Positions 1 to 11,700 of a stretch of DNA of 64,000 nucleotides are shown here, piece after piece. The position numbers were made by a program, and so were the translations under genes. The notes beneath the pieces are model-generated. The model was not told the DNA's origin. It saw only the letters and a list, made by a program, of their open reading frames with translations, and did not search any database. The stretch's first letter is position 1, and every line of letters begins with the position of its first letter. This DNA is from Gautieria morchelliformis (taxonomy: Eukaryota; Basidiomycota; Agaricomycetes; Gomphales; Gomphaceae): NCBI GenBank assembly GCA_015179125.1, contig WHVA01000212.1:116179-180178 (forward strand). The letters are read 5' to 3'.

Positions 1-1963
1 TTATTATGAATATCCGAGCTTCCCTAAATTCGTATGTCCATGGATTTTTTAAGATGGCGTTGCAAGGGCAACGCTATATACCACTCGTCTTCACCTATCA
101 ATGTTACCTTCTATATTCATTCATTCGTCATTCTCACATAACCCACCACGTTATTCTAGGATTATTTCAGGTAAGCAGGGGCTCAATTATGATATTCCCA
201 GCTGTGCTGAGTTATAGCTGCCTGTGTGCCCTCCTGCCTGCAAAAAATTCTGTCTCATCCAATGCGATATCTGTCGACGCGATGCATACTCAACCATATG
301 ACCAATAGTACTAATCTGTTTCATCGGGTATGCGTACCATTCTTCCCATATTATTAGTCTACGAGCACTTACACGGTTAAACCCCGCCTTCCTGCAGATA
401 TGACGTACGTCGCATACATCGGTCACCTATTGTCAACCTGTGATGAGATAAGTCCTTGCTCAGTTTCTACACCATTACGAACGCTACTCGTGGCTCCTCA
501 TGTCGGTTCTCTTCATCATGGTATATTCCCTCGGCGGCCATGCTGGTGCGTCTTCTCGATCTCGTTGTATTCGTTCTCGACATCCTTCCTTAATTAACTA
601 GTCCATGTGAGACCTGTCAAATATCCACACATGCTTCTCCTAGATGTCCGATTCTCCCTGCTCGTCTTCTTGAATCTGCATGGTTTTCACGTCTATCCAG
701 GTTACCAGATTTCGCTGGAAGTTCCCTTCGAAGCGCCAGCTGGTCACCTCCGTGCCGCAGATATTCTAAGCTTCGGAGGAGTTGTTTTCTCATCGTCTGC
801 GGGATGGGCACCCGTGTTTGTGTTTGTTCCGATTTTGGATGTGGAAATCACTCACCCGTTCACCTTTAGTGCAGCTGACTTCAACTGCCGCTTCCCAGCG
901 AATACACGTCCCGCCAAAATCTTCGTGATCACATTCCTCGGGGTGCTTCTTCCTATTGTTTTCATTTTGCTCCTGGGTGCGTTACTCGTGACAGTCCCCG
1001 CGTATGCCGAGGCATATGGAAACGGCGATGCGGCTGGAGTATTAAGGAAAGGTGCGTGTATTATACACCATGGGCAGGTCATAGCTGCAGTGGCGGTTAT
1101 CTCCTTCCATAAGTATTTGAACCATGGGGACGTGGTGGGGACTTCATTCTGGCGCTACTTGCTCTTTCCGTAATCGCGAATAACAGTAAGTAGTGACATC
1201 GTCTATGGTGAACGCTCATTGACGTTACATCTTGCGAAGTCGCTAATACATGTACGGCACGGGCATATCTTTTGCTATTTTTCCACGCTTGAACCTCTTT
1301 CCTTACTTGCAGATTCCGCCGGCCTGTCAATGCAGACACTCATCCCACCATTCCGCCGCATTCCACGCGCGATATTCACCGTGCTTGCTTTCATCATATA
1401 CACTGTGGCAGGCGTTGCAGGTCGTCAGCATTTTAGTGTGTTCCTAAAGAATTTCCTTGCCGTGGTAGGTTTTCGCTGTCATTGCTACCTCAGGTCATTC
1501 ATTTGCACCTCCGGAAGGTGGGATATTGGGTCTCATTTTGGGTTGTAATTCTTCTTGAGGAACACTACATCTTTCGTCGGAAAGATGGCGTGCTTGGTGG
1601 GTATGATTTAGATGCTTATGACACCCCCCATCTGTCAGTCAACCTTCTTTCTTAGTGATGTCCCTTCTCCGACACAGATTTTCGCTTGCAGGTTGCCAGT
1701 CGGGCTCGCGGCCATGTATGTTCATTCAAAATTTCAAGATAGCACCTGGCCTCATGCTAATCTCTTGATGAACCTGTAGTTTTGCTAGTCTTTGTGGAAT
1801 TTGTGGTGCAGTGATTTCCATGGCGCAAGTGTGGCATATTGGCCCTGTGGCTGCAAAGCTAGGCCCTTCCGGCGGCGACATGGGATTTGAGTTTGCAGCT
1901 GTCTTCGCTGGGGTAGTCTATCCCCAACTTCGATGGCTGGAGATCAGAAAATGGGGGCGGTGA
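1..1963 (+). CDS. NCS1 purine/cytosine permease, copy 1 (5' end outside window)
   Basis: Multi-exon plus-strand gene whose 5' part lies left of the window. Readable exons match the second half of copy 2 at 2459-5442: a proline-rich loop with APAGHL, a membrane segment ending SSAGWAPV, NTRPAKIF, a hydrophobic LPIVFILLLGALLVTVP helix, a glycine-rich helix (AGVAGRQHF), then RRKDGVLGGYDLDAYDTP, and the end RWLEIRKWGR followed by TGA at 1961-1963. NCS1 (Fcy2/FcyB-type) carriers are plasma-membrane proton symporters for purines and cytosine; the substrate here is inferred. Introns are short with GT-AG ends. The segment is a tandem paralogue of copy 2; I did not check every exon for damage. Confidence 0.7.
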
Positions 1964-2458
1964 TTCACCCTGTCCGTGAGAGGGTGGTGGACGTTCATAT
2001 TAAGCAATTGTAGACTACCAAAGGGATCTATCCACCCAGGACGTTGTGTCGGATTATGCCCCGCGTACAGTATGAAGACTCTATAGAGGCCAAATTACCT
2101 AAGGCGCCCAAATGTTAATCGGTGACCGGTGAGGAGTCCATTAGTCCCCGAAGTATCCGGGCGCTAGTGGTTATTTTTGCCTGTCGCTCGAAAAGGAAAT
2201 CCTTTGTGTGGGCCGTAAATCCCTGATTTCATTGTGAAAAACCTGCTGAAAACCCGTACTAGTGCGTACGGATTTTAAGTAAGTGTCGTTCTTCCTCAGG
2301 ATGTGGAGACACGCGAGGTACCCGCGATGACATTCAAGCGATCGGATCACAGTATATACTTAGTATCCGGCTGCTCGACGCTCACGCTCAAAAAGGGTCT
2401 AGAAGCTGTGATAAGCACTTTTGACTTGTCAGCGACTTCTTCCTCGTTCTTCACTACA
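1964..2458. other. Spacer between the two permease copies
   Basis: Holds the 3' flank of copy 1 and the presumed promoter and 5' leader of copy 2. An open frame reaches back from ATG 2459 to about 2303. No other gene, RNA gene or repeat was seen. Confidence 0.4.
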
Positions 2459-5442
2459 ATGAGCAACTCCTCTTTCGACAAGGAGAAGGCCTTTGAACCA
2501 GTGGGGTCAATACCTGTGGCTGTCAAGGCAGAGGACGAAGGTCAAATCCGCGCAAGGTTAGGCAGATATGGTCTAGGCAAGCTTTTCGACGCGGGAGGTG
2601 TGTGATTATATACACCGCCCACATCGTGTGCAATGATTCACTCGGGGTATGCAAGTCGAAGCCCGGGGTATCGAGCGTGTCCCAGAATATGAGAGGCAAA
2701 ATAAACATGCCATTGGCCTCATACTCTTCTGGTTCTCGTACGTGAATCTCCCACATGACGTGGCGTTTGGTTGACCTCGCAGAGCAGCGTGAACATCGTC
2801 TTGACCACTCTCCCCATCGGGATGCTCGCCCAACAGATTTTCACGCTGACCTTTCCCCATGCAGTAGGTGTTATCGTCGGGTTTGCAACTATGTACGCTC
2901 GGGTGGCCATCTTGTGCTTCGAGATTGTGACCATTTCTATCAGTGGTAGCACAGCCGCTGCTTTCGTTGCGATGCTTGGTCCCCGCTTCGGAATGCGTAC
3001 CATGGTTATCACACGTTATGCGTTCGGTTACTGGGGCGCTACGTTTGTGTGTCTTCTCAATATCTTGACGGAGGTGCGCTCTCAGTACTCCAGCCATGTA
3101 ATACTTTCACCGATGCATATCGCTACATCCTTCTACTATTCGCGTCCCTCTTCATGGTGCAACTACACTCCACACTATTGTCCCTTACATTCCGCGGGGA
3201 AAGCTGGGATTTTCTGTCATCGCGGTGATTCTCGCTGGCCAGGTTCTACATAACGTAAATCCACATATGCCCCTTGTTGTTGGCGTGATTCTCATAGGGT
3301 GCGTGATTCTGTCCATTGAGCGTTGACTCCATGATCGTGGTTCCTTCACCATCTCGCTTGTGGTATTTTCTCATATTTCTCGTTTTTATTACGAATATCC
3401 GTGCTTTCATAAATTCGACCGTCCATCAATTTCTAATGCAGTTGCGACCGCAACTGAACCTACACCCCACTCTGGTCTTCACTTTCTGTTGCTTGCCTTC
3501 CATATTCGTTCTTTCAGCCTTCTCATACAATCCATCCCGGCAATCTAGACTTATTTCAGGTAAGGCTGGGCACAGTTATCGTGTCCCCAGCTGTTCTGAA
3601 TAATGTGTGCGTCTGTGCTTTCCCGCGTCTGTGCTTGCCCCCTCTGCAAAATCCTGGTCCTTCGTACATTCAATGGTGACGTTGGTTGATGCATACTCAA
3701 CAACATAACTAATAGTACTAATTTGTTTCATCGGGTATGCGTAGCATTTTTCCCATTTTCGATGCAAACGCTTATATCACCTCCCTGCAGATATGACGTA
3801 TGTTGTATACACCGGTCACCTGGTGTCGTCTGTGATGTGATGTGTTCTTCCCCAGTTTCTACATCATTACGAACGCTACGCATGGCTCCTCATGTCAGTA
3901 CTTTTCATCATCGTATATGCCCTCGGTGGACATGCTGGTGCGTATGCTCGGGCCCATTTTATTCGTTCTCGCAATATCATTCAGGCTTAACATGTTGCCG
4001 GTCCTTATTTGAAACGTCGCCTTACTACTGTGACTTTCGATCTATTCACCCCAAATACCTGTCCAATGTCCACACTTGAGTACCGTAGACTTCCTATATT
4101 CTCTCTGTTCATTTTATGTTTCGAATCTGCCTCGTTTTATTTACTACTTCATATGCTTCTTCGACTATCCAGGTTACGAGATTTTGCCACAAGTCCCCCT
4201 TGAAGCCCCAGCCGGTCACCTCCGTGCCGCAGATATTCTAAGCTTCGGAGGAGTTGTTTTCTCATCGTCTGCGGGATGGGCACCCGTGTTCGTGTTTCCT
4301 CTGCTTTTGTCTACTTCTGTAGGAAACCCTAACCCGTTCGTTCACCTTTTAGTGCAGCTGACTTCAATTGTCGTCTCCCAGTGAACACACGTCCCACCAA
4401 AATATTCATGCTCACTTTCCTCGGGATCCTCCTTCCTATTGTATTTATCATGGCTCTGGGTGCGGTACTCATGACAGTCCCCGCGTATGCTGAGGCATAT
4501 ATAAACGGTGAGGCGGCTGGAGTATTAAGCAAAGGTGCGGTGCACCATACACCGTGGACAGATTATAGCAGTGACGTTTATGTTCTTCCACTAGTATTTG
4601 AACCATGGGGGCGTGGTGGCGACTTTGTTCTGGTGCTCCTTTCTCTTTCCGTAATCGCGAATAACAGTACGTGGTGAAGCCTTGCGCGGTGAACGCGCAT
4701 TGACATTGCCTGTTGCGAAGTTCCTAATACGTGTGCGGCACGGATATCCATCATTTTCCAGTTTGCCACGCTTGACCATATTTCCTTGCACTTGCAGATT
4801 CCACCGGCCTGTCGATGCAGACACTCATCCCACCATTCCGCCACATTCCACGCGCGATATTCACCGTGCTCGCCTTCATCATTTACACTGTGGCAGGCGT
4901 TGCAGGTCGCCAGCATTTTACTATATTCCTAAACAATTTCCTTGCAGTGGTAGGTGTTCGCTGCCATTGCTACCTTAGCTCACTTGTGTTTCACCTCGGG
5001 AAGCTGGGATATTGGCTCTCATTCTGGGTTGTAATTCTTCTTGAGGAACACTACATCTTTCGTCGGAAAGATGGCGTGCTCGGCGGGTATGATTTAGATG
5101 CTTATGACACCCCGCGTCTGTCAGTCAAGATACTTTCTTAGTGATGTCCTTTCTCCGACTCACTCTTTCACTTGCAGGTTGCCAGTCGGGCTCGCGGCCA
5201 TGTATGTTCAGTCAACATAGCGCCTGGCCTCATGCTAATCTCTCGACGAACCTCGTAGTTTTGCTAGTCTTTGCGGCATTGGTGGCGCAGTTATTTCCAT
5301 GGCGCAAGTGTGGTATATTGGCCCTGTAGCTGCAAAGCTAGGCCCCTTCGGTGGCGACATGGGCTTTGAGTTTGCAGCTGTTTTCACTGGGGTAGTCTAT
5401 CCCCCACTTCGATGGCTGGAGATCAGAAAATGGGGGCGGTGA
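2459..5442 (+). CDS. NCS1 purine/cytosine permease, copy 2
   Basis: Complete-looking multi-exon gene. I chose the ATG at 2459 (MSNSSFDKEKAFEPVG) because the acidic cytosolic N-terminus then runs into the family motif around ERQNKHAIGLILFWFSS, joined over a short intron near 2733-2777 to VNIVLTTLPIGMLAQQIF, then GPRFGMRTMVITRYAFGYWG, a signature of Fcy2-type permeases. Later exons give the same helices as copy 1. A splice at about 4290-4352 joins APV to AADFNCR. It ends RWLEIRKWGR* at 5440-5442. Likely an integral plasma-membrane symporter for nucleobases (cytosine, adenine, hypoxanthine class). The start could lie further upstream, since the frame stays open to about 2303. Confidence 0.75.
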
Positions 5443-5497
5443 TTCACCAAGTCCATCTTGGAATGGGCTTTCTGCCAAGCAATTGTACTACATGGAT

Positions 5498-5767
5498 CTA
5501 TTCACCGAAGACGTTGTGTTGGATTATGTCGACTAGCTTGGGATTCTCGACGACCGTCTTGAATAAATATTCGTCGCTAATAGAATTTAACCTTGCCCTC
5601 TCGATAATACATCCAATGATCTTCGCCGGGGAGTAATACTCTGTTGGACTGAACGTGGCTTTTGCTACGCAGATAAGTCGTCGGTCTTCTCGAAACATTC
5701 TCAGCAAGGTCCGAGCATCGAGTCCAACCTCACCTTCTCGAAACATTCTCGAGGAAAGTGCAGGCAC
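5498..5767 (-). pseudogene. Unrecognised minus-strand gene fragment, convergent with permease copy 2
   Basis: A minus-strand frame of about 89 codons ends at 5498 and contains EDRRLICVAKATFSPTEYYS and SDEYLFKTVVENPKL. Its composition looks like real protein, unlike shadow frames nearby, but I do not recognise the family. It lies tail to tail with the permease. No upstream exon was found between 5770 and the copia element starting at 5939, so it is probably the 3' exon of a gene broken by later insertions. Confidence 0.35.
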
Positions 5768-5938
5768 CCACTGCAGGAAGACCAGGCACTTACCTTAAGT
5801 ACATTACACACTGATACTGTATATCACACCCCCTTTGAGGTTTATCACTGAGTCAGTATGCTTTCTCATCCTGCTTATGGCACACAACTCAGCCCCTGTT
5901 AGGACCCAGCCTGCTACTTACCGGGTATACCCTTTTGC

Positions 5939-6159
5939 TGTTAGTAATCGGGACGATGACACCGCCGAGGCAGAGCCGGCACGCACTTAGCCGGAGGTTC
6001 GAGATCGCTCTCGACCCCGGGTTGCTGGTGCACCGGCATCGCATCGGCACAGCAGCTCGAAGAGATTGGTAATACAATGGACATCATATTTTGTATATAA
6101 GGCAGATGATCTTGTACAGATCGTAGAATATCAGATTATTATATCTCCTTCATTCCACA
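5939..6159 (+). repeat. copia-1 5' LTR
   Basis: 221 bp, TGTTAGTAATC...ATTCCACA. It contains a TATA-like stretch (TTTTGTATATAAGG near 6092-6105) that probably serves as the element promoter. It differs from the 3' LTR by one C/T and one A/G change. Confidence 0.95.
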
Positions 6160-6172
6160 GGTTATGGGCCCC
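6160..6172 (+). other. copia-1 primer-binding site (half initiator tRNA-Met type)
   Basis: GGTTATGGGCCC directly follows the LTR. This is the complement of the anticodon stem-loop of eukaryotic initiator tRNA-Met (GGGCCCATAACC). Drosophila copia and yeast Ty5 are known to prime from this internal tRNA region instead of the 3' end; use of that mechanism here is inferred from the match. Confidence 0.75.
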
Positions 6173-6238
6173 GCGCATAACTAAACTACTACAAATCTAA
6201 CTACGCTCTATACTCCAATAACTCAATACCGATCGACG

Positions 6239-9200
6239 ATGTCGAGTAGCAACAACACGTACAAGATCGATCCCTTGAACGGGGATAATTACGCAGCGTG
6301 GCGCCGGCGGCTCGAGTGGATACTCGATGACTTAGATCTGTGGGACGTGGCTATCGGCAGGGAGACGGAACCGAGACCGGCAGATGCCGACAACGTCACT
6401 GCGAGTGAGCAGCAGGAGATCGACGATTGGAGAAGGAAAGACAAGAAAGCTAGAAAAGAGATTTGCCTCAGAGTTGCCGATGAACAACTAGTTTACATCA
6501 ATCAGACGATGTCTGCATTTGCTGTATGGACTAGTCTACAAGCTATATTCGAATCTAAGGGAGCAGTGGGGATTGTAAATCTCCGAAGAGATTTCTTCCG
6601 GACGCTTGCCGAGGACGGCGCGAACATGGAGGAGCACGTACGCAAGCTCCGCGGCATTCAACAGGAATTGAATGCGCGGGGGCATTACATCAGTGACACC
6701 GAGTTCTCGAACACGTTGCTGACGTCATTACCAGATTCTTGGTCGGCGTTTATTACGGCAGTAAACGCCAGTGGAGCCGGGACAACAGCTGATATATTAA
6801 TAGCTCGGGTCCTCGATGAGGATCGAGCACGGAAAGCTGGATCGGCACGGCAGACGGCGCTTAAGGCGCAACAACGTCACAGGACCAGGAAAGATGACTC
6901 AGGAGCAACAAAGGGAAAGTGCCGAAATTGCGGCAAGAAGGGTCATTACGTGAAGGACTGTTGGGCGAAAGGTGGCGGCAAGGAGGGCCAAGCACCAAAA
7001 TGGTTCAAATCAGGGAACAAAGAAACAGTCAAACAAGCAGAAGAAAAGGACTTCGCATTTGTATCTAAGGAGGTAGCATACAGTGCTATATCCGCATCCG
7101 ACTGGTTAGCCGATTCAGCGGCAACAACACATATAGCTAGAAGCCGAAACGATTTCGCTAGCTATGCCGAGGAACCATCAGAAATCGAAGGAATTTCACC
7201 CGGTGCGGTACTACATACACAAGGCCGAGGCACTATATACATGGAATTCAAGATCGGCGCCAAGACGAACACGATCGAGCTACGTGACGTCAAACACGCA
7301 CCAGATGCGCCGAACAACCTTATCAGCGTAGGGCGTTTAACTGATAAGGGCAACACGGCCACATTTTCAGGCACCGGCGTCGAATTCAAATCACGCGCCG
7401 GAGTTACCTTCGCACAGGGACAGAAGCGTGGGCGGCTATTCTGTATGAAGGCACGGGTCACTCGATCAGTCGAGGCACGGGACTTTGCCGCAGCGGCAAA
7501 AGGACGGTCATGGGACAAATGGCACAGGATACTAGGGCACGTCAACATAAACTCAATTAAATTGTTGAAATCTAACGATCTAGTCACCGGACTTGAGATC
7601 GACGAGTCAAACGAGCCGAGCCAGTGCAAGGCATGCATACAAGGCAAGCGGCATGTGGAGCCGTTCCCCAAAAGAGCCGAGGACACTGTAGAACAGGTCG
7701 GTGACCTGACAGTATCCGATGTATGGGGACCTGCCCAGACCGAGGGACCATCGCGTGAGAAATACTTTTATTCTTTCACGGACATCAAATCGAGGTACAC
7801 CGTAATCTATTTTGGGAGCACCAAAGATGAAGCGCTCAGACACTTCGAGACGTACAAGGCATTCCTCGAGACCCAAACAGGTCAGAAACTGAAGAGGTTT
7901 CGCTCGGATAATGGAGGGGAATATGTCAATAAAAATTTCAAGGAATTTTGTGCAAAATATGGCATTATCATGGAGACCACAGCTCCATACTCCCCAGCCC
8001 AGAATGGAATTGCCGAACGACTCAACCGGACCTTACTCGAGCACGCACGGGCAATGATATTTGCCAAGAACCTGCCAAAAATACTCTGGCCCGAGGCCGT
8101 GGCTTACGCGTGTTATATCAAAAATCGATCACCCACGCGAGCGCTTGGAGGTGACGCAACACCGTTCCAGGCACTATTCGGCAAGAAGCCGAACATAGCA
8201 CGTCTAGAGGAATTCGGGACAAATTGCTGGGTTATGGTGCCGGATCAACGTCGAGCCAAACTTGATCCAAAAGCAGAAGAACATATATTCGTCAGAGTAG
8301 CTGAACATGCAAAGGCCTGGAGGTACTACAATAAAGCCTCAAAGCACGTTCAAGTATCTAGGAACATTACATTTGACGAAAATGACAACCGACTCTACCC
8401 CATCCCAGATAACGACGATGACGACATGGCACCGCTCGAGGGGAGCACTCACCGCGCGAGCATGTGCCGGACCCGATCACATCTACCCCACAGACGTCAT
8501 CACCCCACACGATGCCCGTTCCTGATCCACCTGAACAAGCGCCAGCTCCACAGATCCGACGGAGCGCGCGTATCACTCAAAGACCGGATTACCGGAAGCT
8601 GAATAATTCAGGATGCACCGAGCAGGTTTACATAACGAAAGAAATCGTCACTGAACCTGAGAATTACAGAGCGGCGGTATCACGTGATGATGCACCGATC
8701 TGGGAGAAAGCGATGGAAATTGAGATGGACCAACACAAGACGTTAGGAACATGGGAGCTAACAGAACTACCACCCGGACGAGTAGCTATCGGTTGCCGAT
8801 GGGTATACGCTGTCAAAACGCAACCGGATGGACAATTCGATAAGGCTAAAGCAAGGGTTGTGGCTCAAGGATTCACACAGAGGCCAGGGATGGATTACTA
8901 CGAGATAACCTCACCCGTGGTCAAATTCGATTCACTACGTGTTCTATTAGCGATCGCAAACACACTCGATTGGGAAATCGAAATGATGGATGTCAAAGGC
9001 GCCTACCTCAATTCAACCATAGATGAGGAGATCTACATGCGCCAGCCCGACGGATTTGATGATGGATCTGGACGCGTTCTAAGAATATACAGAGCGCTCT
9101 ACGGACTCAAACAATCGGGGCGAGCTTGGCATCAGCGCTTACGCAAATCACTACTCAATCTCGGCTTCCATCAAAGTACAGCCGATGAATGCGTCTACAT

Positions 9201-10260
9201 CAGACAAGATAAGGACTCAATCGAAGTCATATCAGTATATGTGGACGACTTTGGACTATTTGCTGACTCCAAAGGAGGGATGATTAAGCTCAAGGGGGAG
9301 CTTCATGGGAAATTCCCTTTAACAGATTTAGGAGAAATGAAGAAAATATTGGGAATTAGAGTTGAGAGGAATAGGGATGAGGGAACACTGATCATGTCAC
9401 AAGGGCATTACATCGACATCATACTCGATCGATTCAACATGACAATGGCACATTCGGTATCTACACCTCTGCATAAAATGATCAAACTCACGACACCCAT
9501 GGACTCAACAGGTCCAACTGCCGAAGTACCCTATGCTAAGGCGGTCGGATCACTCATGTATGCAGCACTCAGCACGCGACCTGATTTGGCTTTTACCGTA
9601 CAACATCTGAGCCAATTCACTACTACTTACGGAACCGAGCACTGGACGGCGATCAAGCACGCGCTCAGGTACCTCAAAGGGTCACGTGACGACGGCATAA
9701 TCTTCCGACGAGACGCTGGTCTCGACCTCGAAATATTTGTCGACTCGGATTATGCTAATAGAAACGACGCACTATCTATTAGTGGCTACGTAGCTATACT
9801 AGGAGGAGGAACCATTGCATGGAGCTCGAAGAAGCAGCGAACGATCGCGCTATCTACCACGGAGGCCGAATACATGGCACTTACCGAGGGCGCCAAGCAA
9901 TTAATCTGGCTGAGGCGTTTTATCGAGGAACTTGGAATTGATCAAACCCAGCCCACGTCACTTCGATCAGACAATCTAGGCGCCATTACACTATCGCATG
10001 ACGCAACGTATCATGCGCGTACCAAACACATCAATGTCGCATATCATTTTATCCGTGAGAAAGTGGCCTCTCACGAGGCATCACTTACATACGTACCGAC
10101 GAAGGAGAACGTAGCGGACATATTTACAAAGGGATTAGACATGCACCAACATAGGTATCTATTAGGGAAATTAGGATTTTGCCGAAGGGACTTCTCGCTG
10201 AGGGGGAGTGTTAGTAATCGGGACGATGACACCGCCGAGGCAGAGCCGGCACGCACTTAG
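6239..10260 (+). CDS. copia-1 Gag-Pol polyprotein (one frame break)
   Basis: The first frame, 6239-8602, begins MSSSNNTYKIDPLNGDNYAAW. It holds a copia-type gag region, a CCHC knuckle (CRNCGKKGHYVKDC, about residues 229-242), a protease motif with DSAATTH (about 290), the integrase HHCC zinc site (WHRILGH ... CKAC, about 427-460) and an integrase core with SDNGGEY (about 555) and AERLNRT (about 592). The second frame, 8464-10260, holds reverse transcriptase with YVDD (nt about 9238) and RNase H with DSDYAN and STTEAEYMAL. The frames join if one base is added in the G run at 8440-8443. The stop codon lies inside the 3' LTR, so the last ~17 residues are LTR-encoded. Confidence 0.93.
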
Positions 10261-10429
10261 CCGGAGGTTCGAGATCGCTCTCGACCCCGGGTTGCTGGTG
10301 CACCGGCATTGCATCGGCACAGCAGCTCGAAGAGATTGGTAATACAATGGACATCATATTTTGTATATAAGGCAGATGATCTTGTACAGATCGTAGAATA
10401 TCAGATTATTATATCTCCTTCGTTCCACA
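10209..10429 (+). repeat. copia-1 3' LTR
   Basis: 221 bp, TG...CA, preceded by the polypurine tract GAGGGGGAG at 10200-10208 and followed by the target duplication TTTGC. Confidence 0.95.
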
Positions 10430-10434
10430 TTTGC

Positions 10435-10690
10435 TGCCCTCCCGCCCGAGCTTGTGCATATGGTCACTTCCTTATATGTCTCTTTCCACTATACCTCGCA
10501 TATCTTTCTTACTCATGTCTCACCCCTCCTCCATACCCCACATATGCTTGCCCCTGTTCCATATCCTCACCCCATATATCAACCCACCTGTATGCTTCCA
10601 TATTCCTTATTCTGAAAATCAAACTAAGTTAACCCTTTGATCCTTAGTTAGTTTCTAAGCCTCTCCTCTTGGATAATTCTGTGTGGCAAC
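10435..10690 (+). repeat. Eroded relic of gypsy A LTR
   Basis: A stretch around 10545-10675 (GCTTGCCCCTG, TCTGAAAATCAA, TTGATCCTTAG, TTTCTAAGCCTC) aligns in order with the gypsy A LTR as read on the plus strand at 41390-41515, but with many changes. Copia-1 inserted next to or into it. Confidence 0.6.
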
Positions 10691-10694
10691 CCCC

Positions 10695-11060
10695 CTGTCA
10701 AGATTGGATTTGGGTGTTTAGTATTGTGTGTCAGCAAATACCAGATATGCGAACACAGGGAATTCCCAAATGCCTTGTGCAGCGAAAGATGTGGTTTGGT
10801 GAAGGGGACTGAACCAGTAAAGATGTGCAAGGTATAGGGTGATCTAGGTAAAGGACCCTGATCTACAGTCAAAGCAAATAGCTTACATAGCTCGATGATG
10901 TAACATGTGAGGCTGCATAGAAAGGCCCTTCTGGGGTGAATGATCCTTTTGTTGGTGAAGGCTCTCCTTCAGAGACCTTTACCAACAGCACAGTGAGGCC
11001 TCAAAGGGTGAAATGGTGAAGATGGGAGGTGAAGACTCACAAGTGAAGTCCCAGTCCTTT
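10695..11060 (-). repeat. Eroded relic of LTR-B
   Basis: It starts TGTCAAGATTGG and follows LTR-B (compare 46126-46450) through several shared blocks, such as GATGTAACATGTG, CCAACAGCACAG and the ACTCAC..GTGA block. It is clearly diverged. Only about the first third of the LTR is recognisable. Confidence 0.65.
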
Positions 11061-11089
11061 CAGATAATCCTTCAGATAATTCTCCAGAT

Positions 11090-11209
11090 ACCATAAGGAT
11101 GTGTTACTTTGACAAGAATATCACCTGGGCCAGGCTTCGGTATGTTTATATTTCTGATGGCAAATGCTCCTTGCTTCTCTAAGAGGAGGAGTGCTCTCTG
11201 TTGGGACAT
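11090..11209 (-). pseudogene. First-exon fragment of a medium-chain dehydrogenase/enoyl reductase
   Basis: A minus-strand frame beginning at ATG 11209 reads MSQQRALLLLEKQG then IPKPGPGDILVKV, the N-terminal pattern of zinc-type alcohol dehydrogenase/ToxD-like oxidoreductases (PKPGPGEVLVKV class). A splice-donor-like GTAACA follows. No further exon of the family is visible to the left, where LTR relics begin, so it is probably a gene remnant. Confidence 0.5.
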
Positions 11210-11700
11210 GGACAATGTCAGGGGACACCCTGTTTTCCAGTTCTGATACCACCCCAAGTTCCGGTTCCACTTCCGACTCTGGTTCCGGTTCCATCTCTAA
11301 CTCCGCTTTTGGAAATGGTTCCACTTCTTGGAGAACTTCCACCAGTTCTGTCCACTTCACCAATTCCACTCCACTCTCTGACTTCCGCTTTCGGAACAGT
11401 GTCAGAAGTCAAGCGACTCGCATAGTACCTGACATCAAGGGTCAGTCAAGGGTCAGGGAGGTCAGGGGAATGCAGGGTTGATGGCAAGTGGCAAGTGTTG
11501 GCCCTGGCTGTGGACCAGTGTAGTATAATACAGGCTGGCTGACTGTCAGGGTTCACGCGTTTCCTTCCACAAGTTTCTATTTCCTTCCATGAGTTTCCGT
11601 CACCTTCCGTCAGTTTCCATAACCTTCCGTCACCTTCTGTCACATGTCACCTTCTGTCACTTTCCGTAACCTTCTACAAGTTTCCATCTCCCCTATTATG
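11210..11700. repeat. Low-complexity stretch with short tandem repeats
   Basis: 11250-11310 is built of GGTTCC/CTTCCG-like hexamers. 11555-11690 is an imperfect tandem array of about 10 bp with the theme CCTTCCGTCA. Frames through it are serine- or glutamate-rich and not believable as genes. Confidence 0.6.

Larger units (their letters stand above)
1..5560 (+). repeat. Tandem segmental duplication carrying the permease gene
   Basis: Positions 1-2060 correspond to 3386-5530: coding exons, introns and about 90 bases of 3' flank (GCAATTGTA, GGATCTAT, ACGTTGTGT) are recognisably the same. The stop codons lie 3479 bases apart, giving the repeat period. The copies differ by many substitutions and small indels, so the duplication is not very recent. 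Confidence 0.75.
5939..10429 (+). mobile_element. Ty1/copia LTR retrotransposon (copia-1), near complete
   Basis: A 4.49-kb element bounded by 221-bp LTRs starting TG and ending CA, flanked by the 5-bp target duplication TTTGC (5934-5938 and 10430-10434). It has a primer-binding site right after the 5' LTR, a gag-pol frame in the order gag, zinc knuckle, protease, integrase, reverse transcriptase, RNase H (the copia order), and a purine tract just before the 3' LTR. The LTRs differ at two of 221 positions by eye, so insertion is fairly recent. One frame break near 8440 separates the two halves of the polyprotein. Confidence 0.95.
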
